A stretch of 64,000 nt of DNA from Ischnura elegans (Eukaryota; Arthropoda; Insecta; Odonata; Coenagrionidae): assembly GCF_921293095.1 (NCBI RefSeq), contig NC_060251.1, forward strand, positions 62,513,585 to 62,577,584, in the 5' to 3' direction. A program made the position numbers and the translations under genes. Numbering within the stretch: position 1 is the stretch's first letter; each line of letters opens with the position of its first letter. The notes below the pieces were generated by a model. The model was not told the origin of the DNA and made no database searches. It saw nothing but the letters and a program-made list of their open reading frames with translations. Positions 33,101 through 38,900 of this stretch are shown here, piece after piece.

Positions 33101-35778
33101 TAATTTTAAAAGAGCAAACTCTGGTCGAGGTCCTCTAAGATATGATAAGTTTAAAATGGATAATGGTAAAAAAATTACCGTTGGAGCTTTCGTCACGGTT
33201 CCACTCTTTGTGTTTTGTCTTTTTTTATGGCAGGTATTAATTGTCAAAAATACAAGCTATCATGTGGTTTATTTCAAGCCTGCCGTGCGAACGGCGGTGT
33301 AATTCACATCAATTGCCACGAGAAATAATTCCTCTGGTTCGGGAGTCAATTAAACCTTTGGCTTTTCAGGCCGCTGAGCGGTTTGCTACCCTATCCAGGT
33401 CTTTCAATTGCCATGAAAATTTTACCGAGATTCAACGGTGCTGGATGTTAGGCCCTTGCGGTCAATTAAAAATGACAACGTAAACGCAGATCTTCAACCA
33501 AGAAGCCACTTCCGGAAAACCAAAGGTTCGTGATACAATTCCTGGTCCAGAGAAATTTTTTCTCATGGCAATGAATGTGATTAAGCTACCATTTTGAAAT
33601 CTTCAGGATATATTGAGCAGTGGCGCAGCGAGGGGGAGATTTGGGGGTTCAAACCCCCCCAGAGCTCAGAGAATTTTTAAATTTTAATCCGTTTTACCTA
33701 ATTTGTTACTTATAAAATAGTGAAAGGACTAATAAAACATCCCTCAGAGAGCTGCAGAACTCACAATTTTGAACGATTTATCTTAATATTTTCAAGGGAA
33801 GGGCCCCCACACCACCCGCTTACCATGTTGGGTAATCCAACCCCCCAGGCTCCCCACTATTAGTTGCGCCTAAAACCCCCCCTAGCTTTAATTCTTAGCT
33901 GCGCCCCTGATATTGAGTAGATCCTTTGTAATATTTACCAGCGTCTCAACCATAGAAATTTCACATCGGTCTAAATATTGGGATTAATGTTGAACAAGTA
34001 AAACATAGCGAAAACCAAAGGTCGAGCAGAAGCTCTTCGATTCACTTATATTGACTTTTACGTCGCGAACATTGGGTTGGTGGGGTTGATAGAATTCTGG
34101 TCATTCAACTGGTGTGTCAGGGTTCAAATCTAGCGGTGTTTGAGATATTTCAGAGACCTCCCGGACCCGAAATTTGACGCGGCGACATAGCCCAAAAAGT
34201 TTTTAAAAACTAATGTGACGAGTACCCGCGAGTAAGTTTTAACGGAGAAACATAAAAATGCATTGGTTAAGAACAACGCGTTTGGGTCAAAGGAACTCAT
34301 CAGTGGAATGACCTAGGGCTTCTTTTAATCGAAATTCGGCCTCTTCGACTCTTAAGCGCCTTTCGCTAAAGGCCGTTTTACACGGGGCACGTAAGTACTT
34401 TCACAATCTGACGTGTGTACTTAAGCGCAGTCAAAATTTCGTCGTGTAAAGCGGTGCATTGCTAGAACGCATGCGTGAATGCGTGGACGTGAGATGGCAA
34501 AATAGCCCTTGTTCTAATTTCGTTCATGCATTCGCGCAATCCCACGCCATTTTAGAAATTAATGCAGTTTTAGCCTGCGCAATTCCTTGACCCGTGTAAA
34601 ATGGCCTTAGGGCAGGCTAGTGCCGATAACCGGCTTCTCTCCACCCTTCCCGTACAGCGCAAATAACCTCTGCTATCGGTAGCCTACACCATAATATCAT
34701 ACCCCCTGTACCTCAGGAGCTCTCCCTAGTAAGTACCTCAAGCGTAATGGCGTTTAAATATGGAATTTCAGAATAATTTTCACAGCATGACCTATTTTTC
34801 TCCACATTGTCCTTTCCGACTGTCAGACCAAAAGTCTGAGCACTCCATGTTATGAATTCCAGCCTAGGGCCTCAAGATCAAGAGGGGCCTATATTCAAAT
34901 CGTTAGCCAAATTCAAATTACACCATTCTAAAAACAGTGAACACTAATACACTGAACCGAAAACAGGGAGAAATTCTACGAATATCTATATGTATAAAAG
35001 AGGATTTTTGTTTGTTTGCCCGCAATGCATTTCCATACAGCTCCACGGATTGCGACCAAAGTTAGTACATAGGTGAATCTCATACTCTTAACCTCCGTAG
35101 TGCTACTTTTGGCCGAGTCCGATGCGTGCCGTTTTCTCTTTATCGTTTGATACGCTACGTCCTACAGCTTCTGCAGTTGGAGATCCTTTAAGGTATGCAA
35201 ACCTCTTGGCACTATCGAAGAGAAAGGATAAAAATTCTAAGTACTACAGGAGCAAGTGACTTTGTACGCAGTCACGGGCACTGGTGCAAAGTTATATACA
35301 CCAACGGGTGAAGTTCGCCATGAAAAAATATTTGACTTAGCCGGAATTCGAACCCGGATCTCCCGATTGCCGGTCACATGTGTTAGCCAGTTACACCACC
35401 AAGCCATCTTCTCAGAGCGAATCGATGAAAATCCCATATGATCATGTAATTTTCCCACTTCATCTTTACCGAGCAACGTCGGGTGGCCTGCTAGCGACTA
35501 GTAAACTCTGTCTCTCCACCATTCCCTTGCAGCGCAAATGACCTCAGCTATAAGTCGCGTCCTATAAAATATCGTACCACACCTTAACGTCTTCTCAAGA
35601 GTCCGATCTTGCCTACCTTCATTATTTGATCCATCCCGGCGACTTCTCCAATGACGCCAAACACTCCTCCATTGCGGGCGGCATATCCCGGGTGGACGCA
35701 AGTGAAGAATAGGGTGAAGAACAATGGAATCCTCGCTACTCTCCATCGGCGCAGCGTGGACGACCTGGCGTCAGGCAT
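8972..35778 (-). CDS. Phospholipase B1-like secreted GDSL lipase, 7 coding exons
   Basis: Joined exons 35778-35617, 18657-18399, 15988-15762, 14357-14198, 12281-12127, 10992-10806 and 9132-8972 give 1311 nt, a 436-residue protein. All introns are GT-AG and phases are 0,1,0,1,0,1. It begins with a signal peptide. SGNH-hydrolase blocks follow in order: GAMGDSLICGNGA (nucleophile Ser114), a Gly-rich turn followed by TLPNILKEFNP, GHND (Asn225) and DCVH (Asp372, His375). FVNLISILD, CPCLF and WRNMLEPVG are further family hallmarks. Known members hydrolyse acyl chains of phospholipids and lysophospholipids in the secretory route or outside the cell. Sequons lie at Asn210 and Asn398. The C-terminus has no hydrophobic anchor, so a soluble single-domain enzyme of the insect type is inferred, unlike the four-repeat vertebrate membrane form. 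No canonical AATAAA was seen within about 560 bp after the stop. The gene family is secure; a missed small exon inside the 17-kb intron 1 remains possible. Confidence 0.9.
9943..9982. repeat. AT-rich palindrome in lipase intron 6
   Basis: AATTTTTGAAATAATAT and its exact inverse form 17-bp arms with a 6-bp spacer. It may form a cruciform or RNA stem; no function is evident. Confidence 0.7.
10089..10435 (+). mobile_element. 660-bp TIR element, copy 2 (5'-truncated)
   Basis: It starts abruptly at TTGAGCGCTGATACGACG, matching the middle of copy 1, and runs to the terminal GGAAACTACCCTATT. It carries TGACGTCACGTGG. It lies in lipase intron 6. Confidence 0.8.
10690..10785. repeat. AAT/ATT-rich microsatellite
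   Basis: Irregular runs of TAA, ATA and ATT trinucleotides lie just downstream of lipase exon 6 in intron 6. Confidence 0.75.
10806..10992 (-). CDS. Phospholipase B1-like, coding exon 6 (catalytic Asp/His)
   Basis: The acceptor CTTCATTTAG|GCATCAAAT is in phase 0 and the donor ATAA|GTAAGT is in phase 1. It encodes EDFTVEWQPFF, then TPDCVHFNQRG, block V of the SGNH fold, carrying Asp372 and His375 of the catalytic triad. No open frame of useful length marks this exon; it was found by the expected motif between exons 5 and 7. Confidence 0.92.
11035..11105 (+). repeat. tRNA-like SINE head, degenerate
   Basis: GTAGCCCAGAGGATAGAGCG resembles an A-box region and GGGTTTGCGATAACCC a decayed B-box region. 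Unlike a real tRNA gene, the arms do not pair convincingly. It lies in lipase intron 5. Confidence 0.4.
11889..12114 (-). mobile_element. MITE family M2 (AAGGCC..TTTACACG), copy 1
   Basis: The minus-strand start AAGGCCTGTTTACACG matches the ends of copies at 34.4 kb and (diverged) 32.1 kb. The interior shares TTGGTTCATGCATTCG and ATGTTCCGTTCCGG. It lies just inside lipase intron 5 at the exon 5 donor. Ends of this kind fit PIF/Harbinger-type MITEs, but a 3-bp duplication was not established. Confidence 0.75.
12127..12281 (-). CDS. Phospholipase B1-like, coding exon 5
   Basis: The acceptor TTATTTCAG|ATACTACG joins in phase 1 to make Asp270. The donor is GAACTG|GTAAGC. It holds a Cys-rich motif VACPCLF typical of the family, then a helical charged stretch MAQLVRKYQQKEQEL, residues 271-321. 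A MITE end lies roughly 6 to 9 bp past the donor hexamer, unusually close to a constitutive splice site. Confidence 0.9.
12284..14197. other. Lipase intron 4; no second gene supported
   Basis: It contains overlapping frames 12820-13098 (plus, 92 codons) and 12708-13094 (minus, 128 codons). The plus product is hydrophilic and fairly protein-like, but I recognise no family. A decayed transposon or retrocopy is possible. The rest is AT-rich. Confidence 0.4.
14198..14357 (-). CDS. Phospholipase B1-like, coding exon 4 (GxND block)
   Basis: The acceptor CCTTTTTTCAG|ATTTTG starts in phase 0 and the donor CTTG|GTAATA ends in phase 1. It encodes ILSISLGHNDLCSYQCF, with the block III Asn225 of the oxyanion hole, then PEEHK and an alpha-helical stretch to LDYLYTKVPRLFVNLISIL. 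Most relatives carry Gly or Ala where this has His224; the Asn-Asp pair is intact. Confidence 0.93.
14810..15035 (+). mobile_element. tRNA-derived SINE, family S1, copy 1
   Basis: The head GGCCTCGGTGGCGGCGGGGT, B-box-like GGTCCGAGTCCCG and a body ending in an A-rich tail (14997-15020) fit a pol III-driven SINE. Diverged copies are at 15578-15720 and 53548-53735. It lies in lipase intron 3. Confidence 0.75.
15500..15565 (+). repeat. tRNA-like sequence, SINE head
   Basis: GTAGTTTAGTG followed 30 bp later by a good B box GGTTCGATTCCCGG looks like the 5' head of a tRNA-derived SINE. It runs directly into a second SINE head at 15578. Confidence 0.55.
15578..15720 (+). mobile_element. tRNA-derived SINE, family S1, copy 2
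   Basis: GCCGGCCTCGGTGTCAGCGG and GTGCTCGAGTCCTGCC align with the head of the copy at 14810. It is shorter and more diverged, with A/T-rich end sequence. It sits about 40 bp downstream of the exon 3 donor, in intron 3. Confidence 0.65.
15762..15988 (-). CDS. Phospholipase B1-like, coding exon 3
   Basis: The acceptor CTTCTGCAG|GTGGCC joins in phase 1 to exon 2, giving a GGG turn then LSDWRHVVTLPNILKEFNP, the characteristic oxyanion-hole region and its following helix. The exon continues through LVGFSKGRGDF, an amphipathic stretch and FVRKMLSNP to the sequon NFT and HDWK. The donor is AAG|GTAAAT, phase 0. It holds residues 142-216 after the split codon 141. Confidence 0.93.
16132..16363 (+). 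mobile_element. MITE family M3, copy 2
   Basis: ACCCAGCGAGGGGCAGGAGG to CTGGGTACACCC aligns over its length with 7946-8178, with the left end a few bases short. It lies in lipase intron 2. Confidence 0.8.
16366..18398. other. Rest of lipase intron 2; SINE body fragment
   Basis: AT-rich. A stretch at about 18165-18285 (GAGGGAAGGGTAGAACATG, GAAAGGCGTTAAGGGGGCC) matches the interior of the SINE at 29010-29308 in the same orientation but lacks the tRNA head. Otherwise nothing recognised. Confidence 0.5.
18399..18657 (-). CDS. Phospholipase B1-like, coding exon 2 (GDSL nucleophile)
   Basis: The acceptor is a pyrimidine tract ending CTCTCCGCAG|GAAGTAC and the donor is GGGTG|GTAATT (phase 1). It encodes residues 55-140 and the first base of codon 141. 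RLRPGDIDVVGAMGDSLICG is the strongly conserved block I of the family, with nucleophile Ser114. Upstream, ITYPPDSYWNTV and FPC are typical of the N-terminal part of animal PLB1-like proteins. Family members usually have Thr-Ala where this one has Ile-Cys after GDSL. Confidence 0.93.
18715..18930. mobile_element. Tc1/mariner-type MITE with long inverted repeats
   Basis: GGGTGTTTATAAATGAATAT at the left is matched by its inverse at the right, and imperfect complementarity continues for about 85-90 bp per arm around a short centre. TA repeats flank both ends, fitting a TA target. It starts 57 bp upstream of the lipase exon 2 acceptor, so the intron 1 transcript should carry a long hairpin there. 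Confidence 0.8.
18965..19289 (+). pseudogene. LINE RT C-terminal fragment (family L4)
   Basis: The open part 18984-19289 encodes KIKWIDRVSSEEVLRRVGEK, then a GHILRHDGL motif, GKGRPRTKYLEQV and a terminal EWRAASNQS. This is the usual C-terminal tail of endonuclease-RT non-LTR elements found in arthropods. The RT core is absent, so this is a 5'-truncated dead copy. It differs in sequence from the family at 50 kb. It lies in lipase intron 1, plus strand. Confidence 0.75.
19360..19680 (+). repeat. Dispersed repeat R2, copy 1
   Basis: It shares GAAGTGGAAAA, the CACTACGGGGTT/CGCTACGGAGTT stretch, GCAATCCGTGCA and the terminal GACAGA..AACAGACAT with copies at 25690-26030 and (reversed) 34985-35185. 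The conserved end resembles a retrotransposon 3' end; class not established. Confidence 0.6.
19885..20557 (-). mobile_element. 660-bp TIR element, copy 3 (inverted)
   Basis: It reads inverted with respect to copy 1, from TAGGAAACCACCCAATT (20541-20557) back to GGTTTCCTTCATCAAAG. It carries GTGACGTCAC in the interior. It lies in lipase intron 1. Its ends are more diverged than the other copies. Confidence 0.75.
20558..22567. other. Lipase intron 1 sequence, nothing recognised
   Basis: AT-rich with short chance frames only. A near-repeat CGGCTACA at 21408 and 21443 is too small to interpret. Confidence 0.4.
22568..22696. repeat. Near-perfect 59-bp inverted repeat with 11-nt loop
   Basis: The left arm 22568-22626 and right arm 22638-22696 are complementary at all but one position, around the loop ACAGACGTGAG. 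A 119-codon plus frame (22525-22884) simply reads through both arms. It lies in lipase intron 1, so it would be transcribed as a long stem on the minus strand. It may be a fold-back transposon end, or a hairpin-RNA locus. Confidence 0.9.
22700..23035 (+). repeat. Dispersed repeat R1, copy 1
   Basis: It aligns with 27245-27560: CAATTTCAAAGCTTGCGCCT, TGCTGAGGGAAC, GCAGAACTTGACTCATGCCA and TTTCGATCGTTTTGTTC are shared in order. It begins right after the hairpin at 22696. The identity of the element is unknown. Confidence 0.7.
24280..24420 (+). repeat. LINE-like 3' end
   Basis: TATTTGCGCACGG followed by AATAAACTTTATTATCATTA has the poly(A) signal and short A/T repeat tail typical of non-LTR 3' ends. 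No coding part remains. Confidence 0.4.
24508..24706. repeat. Fold-back (inverted-repeat) element
   Basis: Both arms carry TGCCACCGGGTCAGGAACTG, then TGCCGACGTTTCGA and a CTCAGTATTCG/CTCGGTCATCG segment, as imperfect inverses of about 75 bp, around a short centre near 24590-24630. No coding content. Confidence 0.8.
25690..26035 (+). repeat. Dispersed repeat R2, copy 2
   Basis: It aligns with 19360-19680: GAAGTGGAAAATGTTG, GTAGCGCTACGGAGTT, TTGCAATCCGTGCA and GCGGACAGACAAACAGACAT. Minus-strand frame 25546-25920 overlaps it and is not gene-like. Confidence 0.6.
26428..26500 (+). repeat. tRNA-like SINE head, degenerate
   Basis: GGACCCTAGTGGGTAGAGCG resembles an A-box half; the B box is lost into an AAAATTTTAAA-type direct repeat (26478-26510). 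Confidence 0.3.
27225..27560 (+). repeat. Dispersed repeat R1, copy 2
   Basis: Diverged copy of 22700-23035 in the same orientation, preceded by two repeats of ATGGTTCCAT instead of the hairpin. Confidence 0.7.
27840..27915 (+). repeat. MITE terminal fragment with poly-C
   Basis: A run of 13 Cs, then ACCCCCCCAGAA and ATTCCTCGCTACGTCTCTG resembles the right end of the G-rich hAT-like MITEs here. The left end is not identified. Confidence 0.45.
27963..28038 (+). repeat. Short tandem repeat, about 25-bp unit
   Basis: CCCCTAGTATTATATAGTAT recurs three times and a fourth unit is partial. Each unit differs by small indels at its end. Confidence 0.85.
28580..28760 (+). repeat. Dispersed repeat R3, partial copy
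   Basis: GTGTCACTCTTGAAGATGCC and GGCTAGCACGTAGCCTC match 38715-38815. The same family is split by the two LINEs at 41.9 and 48.6 kb. Confidence 0.55.
29010..29308 (-). mobile_element. tRNA-derived SINE, family S2, complete with TSD
   Basis: On the minus strand it starts GGGGATCGGGTTGGTGTGG, with a good B box GGTTCAAATCCC, a body of about 220 bp and an ATACCATACC tail. A perfect 14-bp duplication CGTGACTTGAATTG flanks it (28996-29009 and 29309-29322). It lies in lipase intron 1. Related copies are at 34074-34705, 35480-35590 and 18165-18285. Confidence 0.92.
29452..29536. repeat. Fold-back hairpin, about 32-bp arms
   Basis: TGGAGGAAGACTTTCTCGGG is matched by the inverse CCCGAGAACTCTTCCTCCA with one short mismatch, with a loop of about 18 nt. 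It is similar in style to the fold-back at 24.5 kb, which also ends near GAGAACTCTT. Confidence 0.75.
29540..30984. other. Lipase intron 1, nothing recognised
   Basis: AT-rich. Two stretches (29625-29700 and 30648-30720) share CGATCCG(T/A)CG..TTGGAG(T/C)TCAT(T/C)ACCTCA, so a diverged repeat is present. No gene-like frame. Confidence 0.45.
30985..31237 (+). mobile_element. hAT-type MITE family H3, copy 1
   Basis: It begins AGTGGCGCCGACTCCATGGG and ends AAGTCGGCATCCCTG. It aligns with 37938-38212 in reverse, sharing GATATCGAGATT, TTTCCCCG and AAATTTCCCGG. A clear 8-bp duplication was not found. Confidence 0.7.
31238..32130. other. Lipase intron 1, MITE start at 31325, otherwise nothing
   Basis: AGAGGCGGTCTGGCCAGG at 31321 mirrors the end at 2532-2550 of another element, so a partial MITE starts here; its right end was not found. 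Confidence 0.4.
32131..32413 (-). mobile_element. MITE family M2, copy 2, internal duplication
   Basis: It shares ATTTGGTTCATGCATTCG and ATGTTCCGTTCCGG with the copies at 11.9 and 34.4 kb. The segment ATTCATGCACATAAACATTA occurs twice (about 32325 and 32357), making an internal tandem duplication. Ends are degraded. Confidence 0.7.
32420..33609. other. Lipase intron 1, SINE-like trace near 33500
   Basis: AACCAAAGGTTCGTGATACAATTCC near 33520 resembles a decayed B box, and similar sequence occurs at 57465. No gene seen; the 33054-33302 and 33241-33483 frames show no family features. Confidence 0.35.
33618..33909 (+). mobile_element. hAT-type MITE family H1, copy 3
   Basis: Ends CAGTGGCGCAGC and GCTGCGCCCCTG. 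Perfect 8-bp duplication ATATTGAG at 33610-33617 and 33910-33917. 292 bp, in lipase intron 1. Confidence 0.93.
34074..34705 (+). mobile_element. tRNA-derived SINE, family S2, interrupted copy
   Basis: The head TTGGGTTGGTGGGGTTGATA with B box GGGTTCAAATC aligns with the minus-strand SINE at 29308. The body resumes at AGCGCCTTTCGCTA and, after an inserted MITE (34375-34610), at GGGCAGGCTAGTGCCG. The tail is ATCATACC-like. A further diverged or inserted stretch lies about 34175-34340. Confidence 0.7.
34375..34610. mobile_element. MITE family M2, copy 3, nested in a SINE
   Basis: AAGGCCGTTTTACACGGG at the left and CCCGTGTAAAATGGCCTT at the right form an 18-bp inverted repeat with one mismatch. 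The centre has ATGCATTCGCGCAATC. It splits the SINE body, so it is younger than that SINE. Confidence 0.85.
34985..35185 (-). repeat. Dispersed repeat R2, copy 3 (inverted)
   Basis: Inverted relative to the 19.4 and 25.7 kb copies; TATATGTATAAAAGAGGA starts it, with ACGGATTGCGACCAAAGTTA and CCGTAGTGCTACTTTTGG inside. Confidence 0.55.
35245..35415 (-). mobile_element. tRNA-derived SINE, family S3
   Basis: On the minus strand, GATGGCTTGGTGGTGTAACTG (A-box region) and GATCCGGGTTCGAATTCCGG (strong B box) lie about 40 bp apart, tRNA-like, followed by a body that reads to GTATATAACTTTGCACC. It is probably a SINE head, since the acceptor stem does not close. It lies in intron 1 about 200 bp past the exon 1 donor. 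Confidence 0.7.
35480..35590 (+). repeat. SINE S2 body fragment beside exon 1
   Basis: CTCTCCACCATTCCCTTGCAGCGCAAATGACC aligns with the S2 bodies at 34.63 kb and (reverse) 29.05 kb. The tail is ATATCGTACCACACC. It ends about 25 bp before the lipase exon 1 donor. Confidence 0.6.
35617..35778 (-). CDS. Phospholipase B1-like, coding exon 1 (signal peptide)
   Basis: This encodes 54 residues from ATG to a donor AAG|GTAGGC, ending in phase 0. A basic stretch (RRWRVAR) precedes a hydrophobic core (IPLFFTLFFTCV) and small residues (GYAA), which is a standard secretion signal. The phase matches exon 2 exactly. The link to exon 2 across a 16,959-bp intron rests on strand, phase, signal peptide and the lack of another candidate, not on a transcript. 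The exon sits in a GC-rich island unlike its AT-rich surroundings, as expected for a 5' end. Confidence 0.7.
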
Positions 35779-35818
35779 CGCGGTTGATATCTTCGGCGCG
35801 ACCGCGCGAGCGGCTGGG

Positions 35819-35826
35819 CTTTTATG
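35819..35826 (-). promoter_or_regulatory. TATA-like box upstream of lipase exon 1
   Basis: CATAAAAG on the minus strand lies 41 bp before the ATG. Between them is GC-rich sequence. A start site about 30 bp downstream would leave a leader of roughly 15 nt, which is short, so an upstream noncoding exon is an alternative. Confidence 0.3.
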
Positions 35827-35829
35827 AAA

Positions 35830-36113
35830 TCTCCCGAGGCAGCCGCTCCGTGTGCTCGGGTTATACGTTCGGTGGTGTGGGAATGAGAGGCGGTGGTGGG
35901 GGTTACTGTGTGCGGCTCTGGAAGGTTACTTACTTGGAAGGAAGATCTGGAATGGGGAATACCCATAAGCCCCACCCCAAACCTACCGGTCGCTTTCTGG
36001 GCGTACGTTTTTTTCCCGTATCTTTGTTTTTTTACGGCAGGTTAGTTGTTGGCCCGCGGGGTCACGTAGAAATGAGAAGGAATGCTGTGCCCATGAACTC
36101 AAACAAAATTGGA
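35830..36113. other. Upstream flank of the lipase gene
   Basis: GC-rich to about 36070, with runs such as GGCGGTGGTGGGGG. This is the expected promoter-proximal region on the minus strand. Overlapping frames on both strands (35724-36119 plus, 35736-35975 minus) look compositional. Confidence 0.4.
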
Positions 36114-36307
36114 TGTTGATCTCGGAACCATAGGCGGATTTAGGGGGGGGGGGCACGTGCCCTCTCCCAGAAGCTTAAAAAATAGACAAGATTTTTAATA
36201 CGGTTATCATTGTTGATCTCGGAACCATAGGCGGATTTAGGGGGGGGGGCACGTGCCCTCTCCCAGAAGCTTAAAAAATAGACAAGATTTTTAATACGGT
36301 TATCATT
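36114..36307 (+). repeat. 97-bp tandem duplication
   Basis: 36114-36210 and 36211-36307 are the same apart from one G in a poly-G run. The unit includes CATAGGCGGATTTAGGGGG, an end typical of the hAT-like MITEs here. Confidence 0.92.
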
Positions 36308-37937
36308 ACATTTGTTTTGTTTTGAGTATTACAGAGCCTAAATAATTTAATTTTATATTAATAACTTTCATCGTCATCCGTCCTACGTGAAAGACTTATT
36401 TCTTAGCCTGTAAAATTTTTAAGGGACGCCGTCGATCCTGAAGAAAGCATCTCAATCAGTTAATCCTGACTAAAAATGTTAGTGAAGCCGAATAGTTGCA
36501 AGCGGTGATCCCAAAACTTAGAATGTGCGTGCATTTGTGAATTTTTACTACCAATAATTCAATCAGATGTTCTCAGTAGAATTTTTGAGATTTATTTCTA
36601 GATACTAAGTACTCAATTTGTAGTTCGAGTGTTTTTAGGATGAATAATTGACATTTTTTGTACTATCTGTATTTTTTCAAAAGAGAACCATAGATTTTTC
36701 GATTAATCGATCTTTCAACATGAGTTTCCTCTAACTTATGATTTATTAGAACACTTTAATTAATGATAAGGGTACATTCCATTTCGATTAAAAATCGATT
36801 TGACCGGAATTTTCCCATCAGTAATTAGGTCGACTGGGAGCAAGCACTTAAGGCCGGATTACAGAAAAAAATTATAAATAAATTATCCACAACTAGCACT
36901 CGGTGTGAGATCTCATTAGCCATGCGTCAATGGCAGCGTTTATGGAAAACATTACCGCGAAACATGGTGTAATCAACGCGAAAATTAGGAATATTGCGGG
37001 GATTTGACCGTATTTGAATTGATGGAAAAATTAACGACAAAATTTTGGGGAACTCGCAGTTTCGTAATCATTTCTACACCCAAATACTACCCCGCAAGTC
37101 GCCTAAAAAGGCGTGTTAGGACACCATCCGTAAACAAATAAAAAGTAAATGCTCCTTCAAAGTTCAAGTTAAATACGATAGAAATACCTTTTAAGATAGC
37201 GGAATTTATGGTAAAAGCTTGGCCTTAAAGAGTCAAGTATACGACTTATCACATGATTATCCTCTTACTCTTCGTGCACAATAAATTCCAGAACCAGTAA
37301 TCAACGTTACCTTGATCAGACCCCTTCACCTGTGCATCCATTTTATTTTTCGTTGCACAAGCACTGCCCTCGTTGAGAACATTGAAAGACGATTGCAGGT
37401 TTTTCTCGCTGCGTGCTTAATGCAAATTAGCGTTAAGCTTGAGATTAACAAAAAATATCTTAAACTAATCGCAATTTCATAATAAAGTGAGTGCGTAGTG
37501 GAAACATATTTCCTGATTCTTCGAATTTCCAACGATTGATCACAATCTATACCTGTATAGATAGATGTCAATTACATTTGGGCTTTTAGCAATGGGGCGA
37601 ACAGCCGGCAATAATTATCAGAAATATGTGATGCAACAAACCCATAACATACCACGAGGAAGACCCTAATTGGAAGACCTTTCAGCATAAGTTTTTTTCC
37701 TGAACAAATAAAACGGAAATACTCCAACTAAGTTCAAAAGAACAAACTTCAAAGAGGAAACTTATGCTGAAAGGCCTCGAATAGGAAACTTATCGCCTAC
37801 CTCATGACTCGTATGCTTACCTGATGAGTGCGTGAGCTTCCAAAATGTTATCACTAGGCATGGGATGCTTTGATTGAATTTCATGCGTTTGTTGATGTTC
37901 ACGCCCTGCTCATCATTTAAAATAGCGGTCCAAAATA
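36308..37937. other. No gene recognised; one hairpin and repeat traces
   Basis: GACCTTTCAGCATAAGTTT (37676-37694) has its inverse at 37758-37776, one mismatch. Segment 37505-37560 recurs inverted at 53162-53210. CGTGTTAGGACACCATCCG at 37112 marks a copy of dispersed repeat R3. Confidence 0.5.
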
Positions 37938-38212
37938 GTGTGTTCCAGGGACACCGACTTACAAAAAATATTGGGGGGGCCCAAATCGGGGATCTTGCCC
38001 CGGGAAATTTTATAAGTGGTGAATTTTAAGTTTTTTAAGCATTTAAAAAGAATCAAATGATCAGCATTGGAACCCTGATAACTCAAATCTCGATATCTGG
38101 ACAATCCGGGGAAAATCGACAAGCCTGACAATTTTTTTCACGCACCCATGACGAATTTTTGAGGGGGCTCGGGCCCCCTCAGGCCCCATGGAGTCGGCAC
38201 CACTGGAATGTG
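37938..38212 (-). mobile_element. hAT-type MITE family H3, copy 2 (inverted)
   Basis: Starts CAGGGACACCGACTTAC and ends GAGTCGGCACCACTG. Aligns in reverse with 30985-31237. The flanks GTGTGTTC and GAATGTGT do not form a clean 8-bp duplication. Confidence 0.75.
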
Positions 38213-38238
38213 TTCCAACGTGTGGCGGGGGGTGTTAG

Positions 38239-38549
38239 CAGTCGCGCAGCGAGGGGTATGTTTTGGGGGATAAACCCCTCCCCCCGAGAGCTCGGAGAAT
38301 TTTATTCATTTTAATCCATTTTACTTAATCGGATTGATATTATTAATAGAATACTGTACGGAATAATAAAATAACCCTAAAAAGCCGTAAAACTCACCAT
38401 TTTGGACCATTTATCTTAAAGTTCCGCAATTTATTAATCTCGCACCTACCGCTTATCCTGGTGGGTATTCAATACCCCCACACACCCCGGTATTAGTTGC
38501 ACCGTTGCACCTAAACCTCCCTCAGCCTTAATTCCTAGCTGCGCCCCTC
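38239..38549 (+). mobile_element. hAT-type MITE family H1, copy 4, inside repeat R3
   Basis: 311 bp with ends CAGTCGCGCAGC and GCTGCGCCCCTC, flanked by perfect 8-bp duplications GGTGTTAG (38231-38238 and 38550-38557). The uninterrupted target sequence can be seen at 41829-41850, where GGTGTTAG occurs once. Confidence 0.93.
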
Positions 38550-38900
38550 GGTGTTAGGACACCAGCCGATTAGAAACGAAAAGGAGATGCTCTAACGAAA
38601 TAGCGTCCAGGATTTATTAAAGTCCTTTATGGTGCGGGGGAAAAACCGTTTCACCATGCCTATACGTTCGGCAAAATATCCCTCTTAATTTATCGTTTCT
38701 GTCGGACCTTGAAATAATTTGAGGTTCCAATATGATGTTCTCCGTGTCGCTCTTAAATATATCTATTCTCATTGCCTTAAGTAATCTAAGCCTAGCGCGC
38801 AGCCTCCGACTCTGTAGCAGTTCCCAGTAAGTATAATTCGTTTAAAACCTGTACGCTCATTTGTTTAAGTGCGTCATCCGTATTAGGCTAAATATGGTGG
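38550..38900 (+). repeat. Dispersed repeat R3, main copy
   Basis: GGACACCAGCCG, then ATGCTCTAACGAAATAGCG, CTCTTAATTTATCGTTTCTG and the TCCGTGTCGCTCTTAA stretch. Parts recur at 28.6, 37.1, 41.8 and 48.6 kb. It could be the noncoding end of a retroelement. Confidence 0.6.

Noticed and set aside
35330..35412. Possible functional tRNA gene
   Set aside because: A and B boxes are good but the acceptor stem does not pair and a SINE-like body follows; treated as SINE S3.
35724..36119. 131-codon plus-strand frame in GC-rich DNA
   Set aside because: Overlaps lipase exon 1 and its promoter in antisense; Gly/Arg-rich composition explains its length.
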